A DNA stretch of 64,000 bases from Massilia violaceinigra (lineage in GTDB: Bacteria > Pseudomonadota > Gammaproteobacteria > Burkholderiales > Burkholderiaceae_D): NCBI RefSeq assembly GCF_002752675.1, contig NZ_CP024608.1, positions 1 to 64,000 of the forward strand, given 5' to 3'. A model generated the notes under the pieces. It saw nothing but the letters and a program-made list of their open reading frames with translations. It made no database searches and was not told the DNA's origin. This document shows positions 44,920-52,176 of this stretch, one piece after another. Position numbers and translations under genes: made by a program. Each line of letters starts with the position of its first letter. The first letter of the stretch is position 1.

Positions 44920-45884
44920 ACCGCATATTCGATGAGTGGCAGTCCCATCAAGATCGAGAAATACTTTGCTCTCAGTTAATGGAGAAGTATGGCCTTTACG
45001 CAAAGAAACTTTTCGCGAATTATGAGCCGCTCATCATTTCCAATTCCGACTCTGTCCCGAGAGATTTTTTTCAGCGACTAGACCTTTGGCTGAAAAACTT
45101 TGCGAACGACGACGATCGATGGGAAGCATTCCAGCTAATAGATGATATATTTTATGTTGGTCGTCACGAGCTCGTTGAATTGTATCGCGTGGCATTCGAA
45201 ATGACCGTGCCAAATTGGGTTGCCGAAGTTCACAATTTCGATCTGCGAAGCAAGAATATTATTGCCGAATTAAAGAATACCGTCGCGAAAACATGGTTCT
45301 GTCCAATTACAGATAGCCTGAGAATTAGCGCGTTTAGACACGTCAATCATATCGAGCAACCTGAATATTTTCCGGATTGGAGGTCTTTGGAGAGGTTTGG
45401 TTCTGAGACTGCAATCAAGGATTATATTAGAGACCAGAAATTTAAGCAAGTTGTGCTTATTGAAGATTTCGTGGGATCTGGTACCCAAATTACGCCGGCA
45501 GTAGAATTTGCAAAACGGATTAGTGAGGTTCCTGTATTAATTGTTCCACTAATTATCGGATCTAAAGGATGTGACACGCTACAGCAGCTGGCGGATAAGA
45601 GTGAGGGGAAAATACAGTTTAAGCCAGTGGTAGTGCTGAGCGGCGATTGTGTCGTCACGCGTTTAGCGGCGATTCCTGAACTCGCTACTTCTACAAGAGC
45701 CAGAAAGATGGTTGAGCTATACGCTCAGTCCACCGGCGACAAAAAAGCTTATGGCTTTGAAGATGAGCAAGGATATCTTTTTGTTTCTGAGGCGAATTGT
45801 CCGAACAATACGATCAGGCCCATACACTCCGAATCTAAATGGAGTCCTCTTTTCCCGCGGTCGGGGCGACGGAAGCTGAAATGA
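44916..45884 (+). CDS. Phosphoribosyltransferase-like protein (cassette gene 2)
   Basis: 322 residues. Residues 179-191 (VVLIEDFVGSGTQ) match the PRPP-binding loop of type I phosphoribosyltransferases (hydrophobic strand, two acidic residues, GSGTQ). The N-terminal 100 residues are helical, possibly a winged-helix or partner domain (LWLKNFANDDDRWEAFQLIDDIFYVG). A true biosynthetic enzyme is unlikely in this setting. I recall database names of the type phosphoribosyltransferase-like for such proteins beside ORC/CDC6-like ATPases in conflict systems. It overlaps the methylase gene (ATGA) and the ATPase gene (ATGA). Substrate unknown. Confidence 0.7.
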   Translation: MNRIFDEWQSHQDREILCSQLMEKYGLYAKKLFANYEPLIISNSDSVPRDFFQRLDLWLKNFANDDDRWEAFQLIDDIFYVGRHELVELYRVAFEMTVPNWVAEVHNFDLRSKNIIAELKNTVAKTWFCPITDSLRISAFRHVNHIEQPEYFPDWRSLERFGSETAIKDYIRDQKFKQVVLIEDFVGSGTQITPAVEFAKRISEVPVLIVPLIIGSKGCDTLQQLADKSEGKIQFKPVVVLSGDCVVTRLAAIPELATSTRARKMVELYAQSTGDKKAYGFEDEQGYLFVSEANCPNNTIRPIHSESKWSPLFPRSGRRKLK

Positions 45885-47905
45885 ACTTCTCAATAAACCC
45901 ATTCGCAGAATCGACCATCGCTGAACATATCCAGTCGGAAGAGTTCGTCCAGATTTTCAGTCCGGCTATTATTAATTCTGCTCAAGAGCTTTTTCGGCCC
46001 GGAAATGTGATCTTAAGGGGCGCGCCAGGTAGCGGAAAAAGTATGCTTTTAACGCTTCTAAAACCTGAAACGCAAGCCGCGTATGCTGATTCAGGGCAAG
46101 ATTTCCCGATTCCTGCGAGGGTAGCAACGTACCTAGGTGCTGGAATTAATCTAGCTAGGGCCGGCGCTCAAGATATCGGCACCCGTTTATCAAGGAATGC
46201 CACTGCACAGGATAAACAGCGGCTGGCAGGTATTTTTGGCGATTTCATCAATTATTATGTGACACGTGACCTTCTTCGTTCAGTTCAAACGGTAGTCGAG
46301 AAGGGTGAGCCTAAATTAAATGCAATGACAGGTGTGCAGCCAGGGGCTTCAGCGAATTTAGACCAAGTGGCTATTAATCTTGCAAAGGATCCCTGCTGGG
46401 GTGGTTATTTGCCTATACCGTCATCCTTTGATAATTTGCTTCATTTGCTTGAAGACCGATTGAAAATTTATCGATCCTATTTTAACTTCGCAACTGACCT
46501 GTTGCCTGAGGCTGTAAGCAATTCCATCACGTCGATTGGTGAGCCGATAGCGGTTGCTGCTCAATGTCTAAGGCAATGTGGAGTGATTGGAGACGCCACA
46601 AGTGTTTTCATTCGAATAGATCAGCTAGAAGAGTTATATTACCTGGAGAAGAAATTCGATCTAGGTGTTATGTTTCGGCAAGTGGTTAATAAAGCGCTAG
46701 CTATGCGCGACCCCCGCGTGTCCTATCGAATTGGCGTCCGTGGATTTGCTTGGGAAGAGCAGCTTACGGTGTATGGCTCTGCGGCGCGACTGGAACAAGG
46801 GCGTGACTTTTCGGTTGTCGACCTTGATGTTATTTTTAAGAGATCCGAGAATTCGAAGACTTGGATATTTAAGAGCCTCGCCGCGGATGTTTTTAAGAGG
46901 CGGTTAATTGCAGCGCATCTCGATGTAGGGAAGGATGATGCCGCTAATATAATGAAGGCAGTTTTGGGAAAGGGAATTTCTCATGATATGCTTTCGCAGC
47001 TCTATGCAGGCAAGGCCCCAGATAAAACCCTGGATTTGGACGAACAATGGCCACAGCCTTGGAAGAGTTTCCTGGAAGATCTTGTGAAGAGGTCACCACT
47101 TGAAGCAAAATTTGCCGAGGCATGGTCGCGGCAAAGGGGTAAGGGCGATGTGGTTCGGATGGGGTTTGATCCCGGCTCACCGCCGTGGGGAAAATACTAC
47201 TGGAGGAAAGAACGGAACGATCAAGCGCTAATGCAAATAGCTGCGAAGTCCAAGGCACGCTTGGTATGGTCTGGGGTTGAAGATGTTATAGGATTGAGTG
47301 GCGGCAATACGCTGTGCTTTATTACGGTTTGCAAATTTATATGGCAAGCTTGGTTGCGTACGCCTCAAGCGAGCCGCTATCCGAATGGCAAACTCCCACA
47401 GATTGAACCTTCAGTGCAAGCGACAGGTATATTCGATGCCAGCCGTACATGGTTTGAGAATGTAATTTCTCAAGGTCATAATGGCGATACACGTCGACGG
47501 TTGATTCAAATGTTGGGAATTTGGTTTAGTAAAGAAATGGGGGGAGATCGTGCTATGTCCAATCCAGGGCATAACGGATTTTCCCTAACGACTGATGACA
47601 TCGAGTCCGATCAGGAAATCCGCCGTGTATTGGCTTTCGCCGTGGATTTTGGTGATCTCTTTGAAGGGCCTCATACAACCAAGCTCGCCGATAAGAAACC
47701 AAGACGCAAATGGTATTTATCTCCAATACTTTGTCCTTACTTTAGAATTCCACACATTCGAACGAAGGAACCGATTTATACAAATGTATCGGATCTTCGT
47801 CGGCGCATCGAGGCGGCGGAGGTGTTGATTGGCAATGGCAGTGGCTATAAATCACAACAAGCGCCTGTTGAAGTCGCACAGTTGAATTTATTCGACAAGG
47901 AATAG
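45881..47905 (+). CDS. ORC/CDC6-like AAA+ ATPase (cassette gene 3)
   Basis: 674 residues from the ATG overlapping the previous stop. Walker A GAPGSGKS at 47-54, right after the NPFAESTIAEHIQSEEFV lead typical of this group; Walker B-like FIRIDQLEEL at about 243-252. The later part (about 290-674) has no domain I know: PQPWKSFLEDL, a basic middle with GFDPGSPPWGKYYW and a C-terminal block rich in Arg and Pro. Similar proteins are, to my memory, named ORC-CDC6 family AAA ATPases. Likely a sensor or motor that binds DNA; that is inference. Gene 4 begins 2 nt downstream. Confidence 0.75.
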   Translation: MNFSINPFAESTIAEHIQSEEFVQIFSPAIINSAQELFRPGNVILRGAPGSGKSMLLTLLKPETQAAYADSGQDFPIPARVATYLGAGINLARAGAQDIGTRLSRNATAQDKQRLAGIFGDFINYYVTRDLLRSVQTVVEKGEPKLNAMTGVQPGASANLDQVAINLAKDPCWGGYLPIPSSFDNLLHLLEDRLKIYRSYFNFATDLLPEAVSNSITSIGEPIAVAAQCLRQCGVIGDATSVFIRIDQLEELYYLEKKFDLGVMFRQVVNKALAMRDPRVSYRIGVRGFAWEEQLTVYGSAARLEQGRDFSVVDLDVIFKRSENSKTWIFKSLAADVFKRRLIAAHLDVGKDDAANIMKAVLGKGISHDMLSQLYAGKAPDKTLDLDEQWPQPWKSFLEDLVKRSPLEAKFAEAWSRQRGKGDVVRMGFDPGSPPWGKYYWRKERNDQALMQIAAKSKARLVWSGVEDVIGLSGGNTLCFITVCKFIWQAWLRTPQASRYPNGKLPQIEPSVQATGIFDASRTWFENVISQGHNGDTRRRLIQMLGIWFSKEMGGDRAMSNPGHNGFSLTTDDIESDQEIRRVLAFAVDFGDLFEGPHTTKLADKKPRRKWYLSPILCPYFRIPHIRTKEPIYTNVSDLRRRIEAAEVLIGNGSGYKSQQAPVEVAQLNLFDKE

Positions 47906-47907
47906 CT

Positions 47908-48888
47908 ATGCGCAGACCTTGGGGGCATATAGATAGGTGGTTCACTGGCGATGTGGCCAGACATTGGGACTTTATCGGGACTTGTGGCTTTGAAGATCGT
48001 TCTACTACTGCACTTGAATTAATGAAACAGTACGTCAAGAACTCGATTTTCTTGAAGCTTGATCCGGCTTCTCCGCGGTTAAAGGAAGAGGTGGTAGGGA
48101 AAATTGAAAAAAATTCGAAGAAAATAGTCAGAATATTTCCAGCTATCAAATTTTTTGAGGCTGAGCTTTTGGATCCACCTCAAGATTTTATTGACATGAT
48201 CGACGATTGGCTGGCAACTGGCCCAAAAAAAATCGTCATAGACATGTCGGCCATGCCGAAGCGATTTTTTGTTGTACTTCTGAAAAGAATATTAGGAAAT
48301 AAAGGTGTTGAAGAGGTTCTAGTTACATATACCATTCCCGAGAGATACACGGCTAGTCCACTTGCAGAAGATCAAGCCCCTGTCCGTACGTTCCAAGCAT
48401 TTTCAAAGGAGAGCTTGGTCGATGTTCAGTTGGAACATGTTGTGGTTGGCCTTGGTTACATGGCATTTGATCTCACGAACGTACTAGACTCAACTGGATA
48501 CCAGCCTAAAACTAGCGTATTGTTCCCTTTTCCTCCTGGCGCTCCGAGCTTCCAGCGGAATTGGAAACTGCTAAATAACTTGTTTGGCACTGGCGAAGAA
48601 TTTCCTGAGCCAATTCGAATCGACTCTCGGGATGTTTCCTATGCATTCGACGTAATAGATGATATCACTAGCGCTGGTACAGAGGCCTGCCTACTTCTTC
48701 CATTCGGACCTAAACCGCATTCGTTGGCGATGATATTGCATTCCATATATCGAAATAGCGAGGTTAGATATACACAACCAACTTTCTATCACCCAGACTA
48801 TAGTACAGGTGTAAAAAAAATTGCAGGGAGGGAAGAAGTTTATGTGTACGCGATCCGACTAGATAGCGTTAATCTGTTCGCAGATTAA
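47908..48888 (+). CDS. Rossmann-like protein of unknown function (cassette gene 4)
   Basis: 326 residues. Two strand-loop signatures look like a nucleotide- or ligand-binding Rossmannoid fold: WDFIGTCGFEDRSTTAL (residues 20-36) and IVIDMSAMPKRFFVVLL (about 109-125), with a later LLPFGPKPHSLAMIL. The FxxxxGFEDRS start recurs in proteins of defence islands as I remember them. It may be a CARF-like sensor or an effector; I cannot decide. No catalytic signature is seen. Cytosolic. Two nucleotides separate it from the ATPase gene, and it is the last gene of the cassette. Confidence 0.6.
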   Translation: MRRPWGHIDRWFTGDVARHWDFIGTCGFEDRSTTALELMKQYVKNSIFLKLDPASPRLKEEVVGKIEKNSKKIVRIFPAIKFFEAELLDPPQDFIDMIDDWLATGPKKIVIDMSAMPKRFFVVLLKRILGNKGVEEVLVTYTIPERYTASPLAEDQAPVRTFQAFSKESLVDVQLEHVVVGLGYMAFDLTNVLDSTGYQPKTSVLFPFPPGAPSFQRNWKLLNNLFGTGEEFPEPIRIDSRDVSYAFDVIDDITSAGTEACLLLPFGPKPHSLAMILHSIYRNSEVRYTQPTFYHPDYSTGVKKIAGREEVYVYAIRLDSVNLFAD

Positions 48889-48919
48889 ACCCCTCTGCGC
48901 ACCGAAATGAACGAAACTT

Positions 48920-49144
48920 TTATAAAAAATTGGCAGAAATTTTGCAAAGGCTAGGAAACTGTTGCCGGTTGCCGAGCAGGAGCCAGCGATTTTTCAATTC
49001 CCAGACCCGTAGAGTCCCCGGCTTGACGCCCACCCGTGACGCATACCGTGCAATCAGTTGCCGCAGTTGCTCATAGCCCAATCTCCGGTACATGGCGCGC
49101 ATGAGCTCATCGGCCTTGTCGACCTGAGTCCGGCTTAAAACCAA
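48920..49144 (-). CDS. Hypothetical protein, possible remnant
   Basis: 74 residues. QVDKADELMRAMYRRLGYEQLRQLIARYA, then RVGVKPGTLRVWELKNRW looks like a helix-turn-helix-bearing fragment. No family recognised. It lies just beyond the cassette and opposite to it, in a zone with other broken coding sequence, so it may be a leftover. Confidence 0.3.
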   Translation of the reverse strand: MVLSRTQVDKADELMRAMYRRLGYEQLRQLIARYASRVGVKPGTLRVWELKNRWLLLGNRQQFPSLCKISANFL

Positions 49145-49177
49145 CCGGTCGCCTTCTTGGTATAAGGGTCGAAGTTG

Positions 49178-49462
49178 CTAAAGAAAAGTAAGCGAGCCAG
49201 GCTTCCGAGCCGCAGCATGCTGCGGTAAATATGTGCAGCGGGGTCGGCACAGCAGACACCGGGCATCAGGCCCACCGCTTTTGGCGACATAGTAGTTCAA
49301 CTCGCTCGCCATCAGGCGCGCCAACATGCGGAAAAAACTGATGAAGTTGCTCTTTCCTGCGCCATTAGCGCCAATCAGCACATTCAGATTGCTAAGCCTG
49401 AGCTTTTCCAATGAGCGAATTGACTTGTAGCCGCGAATAGTAATTTTATCGATAGAATTCAT
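49178..49462 (-). pseudogene. Truncated AAA ATPase (RecF/SMC-like) fragment
   Basis: The first 67 residues are a good N-terminus of an ABC-type AAA ATPase (ITIRGYKSIRSLEKLRLSNLNVLIGANGAGKSNFISFF, Walker A GANGAGKS). The frame then fails after KSGGPDA, and residues that follow are unlike any protein. The remaining hundreds of residues, including Walker B, are missing, so this is a decayed relic at the right edge of the cassette. Confidence 0.65.
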
Positions 49463-49718
49463 GCTGTATCATTCTTGAGGCGTGATGAGAACATCATAGC
49501 GCAGGCGCCCTTCTACCGCAGCTGCCGTCCGCGCAGGCTGTTTTTTGCGTTGATGACACAGAGTGGCATTAACCAGCGTCGTAGCCAAATGATTTATACT
49601 GCCGCGCAGCATAAATTTAGGCCCTACACAGCATACAATCCCGGTTCCGGCCCTGTGGCACCTTTGCCCGGCCAACCCTATCAGTCCGACACACAGCCGG
49701 CACACTCAGGAGTAATTG

Positions 49719-50330
49719 ATGATCGACTCGACGCCAGACTCGAATCACCCGTCCCCGGACAACAACCCGCCTTCTTTCCTCCGCCGCATTCCGATCGCTT
49801 TCGGCGCATTCTTCGGCGCGCTGTCGGATGCCGACTTCGCCGGCCGGGTTGAGCGCGTGCGTCATGGCAGCATCCCCGCGCCAACGCCCGCCCCTGCACC
49901 AGTCGCCCCGGTGGCCGCCGCACCAGCGCCAGCCCCCAAGCCAGCCGCTCCCACGCCAGACACCGCCCTGCAGCTGCTGTCCCTGCTCCAGCGCGATGCG
50001 CGCCTGATCGACTTCACCCAGGAAAACCTGAGCGGCTTCTCCGACGCCGACATCGGCGCCGCCGCGCGCGTGGTCCACGAAGGCTGCGCCAAGGTACTGC
50101 GCGAACACTTCACCATCGTCCCCGTGCGCGACGAAGCCGAAGGCAGCCGCGTCACCCTGAACGACGGCTTCGACGCCCGCGCGGTACGCCTGACCGGCAA
50201 CGTGGTCGGCAAGGCCCCGTTCAACGGCAGCATCAGCCATCGCGGCTGGCGCGCGGCGGACGTCCGCCTGCCCACTCTGGCCGCCGGCCACGACGCCACC
50301 GTGGTGGCCCAGGCGGAGGTGGAACTGTGA
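49719..50330 (+). CDS. DUF2760 domain-containing protein
   Basis: 203 residues. An N-terminal IPIAFGAFFGALSDADFAGRVERV segment, a Pro/Ala-rich linker (about 52-80) and a DUF2760 domain (about 85-203; LQLLSLLQRDARLIDFTQENLSGFSDADIGAAARVVH). Function unknown; in many proteobacteria it precedes Hsp70 genes, as here. AGGAG is placed 7 nt before ATG 49719. Its stop overlaps the GTG start of the Hsp70 gene (GTGA). Confidence 0.85.
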   Translation: MIDSTPDSNHPSPDNNPPSFLRRIPIAFGAFFGALSDADFAGRVERVRHGSIPAPTPAPAPVAPVAAAPAPAPKPAAPTPDTALQLLSLLQRDARLIDFTQENLSGFSDADIGAAARVVHEGCAKVLREHFTIVPVRDEAEGSRVTLNDGFDARAVRLTGNVVGKAPFNGSISHRGWRAADVRLPTLAAGHDATVVAQAEVEL

Positions 50331-52168
50331 GCAACGCCTACTTCTCGATCGGCATCGATCTCGGCACCACCCACTGCGCCCTGGCCTATGTGGACCTGAC
50401 CGCCAGCGATGGCGAGAAAACCAGCCACGGCGTGCTCGACATTCCCCAACTGGTCGATGCCGGCGCGGTCGGCAATGGCCACCTGCTGCCCTCCTTCCTG
50501 TACATGCCGCACGGCGATGAATTGCCGCCCGGCGCGCTGAACCTGCCATGGACCAGCACGCAAGACTACGCCGTCGGCGAATTCGCCCGCGCGCGCGGTG
50601 CCCAGACGCCGATCCGCCTGGTGTCGAGCGCCAAGAGCTGGCTGTGCCATCCCGGCGTCGACCGCCGCGCAGCCATCCTGCCGAGCGACGCGCCACCGGA
50701 AGTGACCAAGCTCTCGCCGCTGGAAGCGTCCACCCGCTACCTGGCGCACCTGCGCAACGCGTGGAACGCGGCCCATCCGGAAGCCCCATTCGACGAGCAG
50801 GACATCACCGTCACCATTCCTGCCTCGTTCGACCCGGCCGCACGCGAGCTGACCGTGGAAGCGGCCAAGGCCGCCGGCTACGTCAACCTGACCCTGCTGG
50901 AAGAGCCGCAAGCGGCGCTCTACAACTGGATCCAGAACAGCGGCGGACGCTGGCGCAAGGATGCCAAGCCGGGCGACATCATCCTCGTTATCGACGTGGG
51001 CGGCGGCACCAGCGACTTTTCGCTGGTCACCGTCCTGGAGCGCGACGGCAACCTGGAACTGCACCGCATCGCCGTGGGCGACCACATCCTGCTCGGCGGC
51101 GACAATATGGACCTGGCGCTGGCCCACCTGGTGGCGCGCAAGGTCGCCGCCACCGGCACCCAGCTGGACGCCTGGCAAATGCGCGCGCTGGCCTATGCTT
51201 GCCGCGCGGCCAAGGAAAACCTGCTCAGCGATGCGCAACTGGCCACCCAGCCCATCGTCGTGCCAAGCCGCGGCTCCAAGCTGATCGGCGGTTCGATCCG
51301 CACCGAGCTGACCCAGGAAGAAGTGCGCGCCACCATCCTCGAAGGCTTCTTCCCGCAAGTGGAAGCGGCCGCCCGTCCGGTCAGCCGCCCGCGCGGTGGT
51401 CTGGTCCAGCTGGGCCTGCCGTACGCGCAGGATGCCGGCGTCACCCGCCACCTGGCCGCTCTGCTGGGACGCCAGACCAACGCAACGGCCGAGCTGGAAG
51501 GCTTCGCCGGCAAGACCAGCGACGGCGCCAGCTTCCTGCACCCGACCGCCGTGCTGTTCAACGGCGGCGTGTTCAAGTCCGACGTACTGGCCGAACGTAC
51601 CCTCACCACTTTGAACGACTGGCTGGCCGGCGAAGGCGCGGAACCTGCGCGCATGCTCACCGGCGCCGACCTCGACCTGGCAGTGGCGCGCGGCGCCGCG
51701 TACTACGGCTACGTGCGGCGCGGCAAAGGCATCCGCATCCGCGGCGGGACGGCGCGTGCCTACTACGTCGCCATCGAATCGTCGATGCCAGCCGTGCCCG
51801 GCTTCGAGCCGCCGATCCAGCTGCTGTGCGTGGCGCCGTTCGGCATGGAAGAAGGCATCGAAGCGCAACTCAAGACCCAGCAGTTCGGTCTGGTGGTCGG
51901 GCACGCCATCACCCTGCGTTTCTTCGGCTCGTCGGTACGGCGCCAGGACCGCCTGGGCGACCTGCTCGACTTCTGGCATCCGGACGACATGCAGGAAGTT
52001 GGCGAAATCCAGGCCACCCTGCCTGCTGAAGGACGCCAGGCGGGCGACGTGGTCGCGGTGACCCTGGCCGCCGTCGCCACCGATACCGGCACCTTGGAAC
52101 TGGTGGCGCAAGCCGTCCAGGGCGAAGAGCGCTGGAGGGTGGAGTTCGACGTGCGCGGCAACAGCTAG
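50327..52168 (+). CDS. Hsp70 family protein (short DnaK-like)
   Basis: 613 residues, GTG start overlapping the DUF2760 stop. The Hsp70 ATPase domain is clear: phosphate-1 loop IGIDLGTTHCALAYV, LLEEPQAALYNWI, VIDVGGGTSDFSLV, and LFNGGVFKS. Residues after about 460 correspond to a substrate-binding part diverged from DnaK, and the lid is short. It is neither DnaK nor HscA. ATP-dependent chaperone role inferred. The second Hsp70 gene starts 8 nt downstream. Confidence 0.88.
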   Translation: MSNAYFSIGIDLGTTHCALAYVDLTASDGEKTSHGVLDIPQLVDAGAVGNGHLLPSFLYMPHGDELPPGALNLPWTSTQDYAVGEFARARGAQTPIRLVSSAKSWLCHPGVDRRAAILPSDAPPEVTKLSPLEASTRYLAHLRNAWNAAHPEAPFDEQDITVTIPASFDPAARELTVEAAKAAGYVNLTLLEEPQAALYNWIQNSGGRWRKDAKPGDIILVIDVGGGTSDFSLVTVLERDGNLELHRIAVGDHILLGGDNMDLALAHLVARKVAATGTQLDAWQMRALAYACRAAKENLLSDAQLATQPIVVPSRGSKLIGGSIRTELTQEEVRATILEGFFPQVEAAARPVSRPRGGLVQLGLPYAQDAGVTRHLAALLGRQTNATAELEGFAGKTSDGASFLHPTAVLFNGGVFKSDVLAERTLTTLNDWLAGEGAEPARMLTGADLDLAVARGAAYYGYVRRGKGIRIRGGTARAYYVAIESSMPAVPGFEPPIQLLCVAPFGMEEGIEAQLKTQQFGLVVGHAITLRFFGSSVRRQDRLGDLLDFWHPDDMQEVGEIQATLPAEGRQAGDVVAVTLAAVATDTGTLELVAQAVQGEERWRVEFDVRGNS

Positions 52169-52176
52169 GGCACGGC

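Noticed and set aside
49862..52111. A 749-codon open frame antisense to DUF2760 and the first Hsp70
   Set aside because: Shadow frame in high-GC DNA; the plus strand carries intact Hsp70 motifs.
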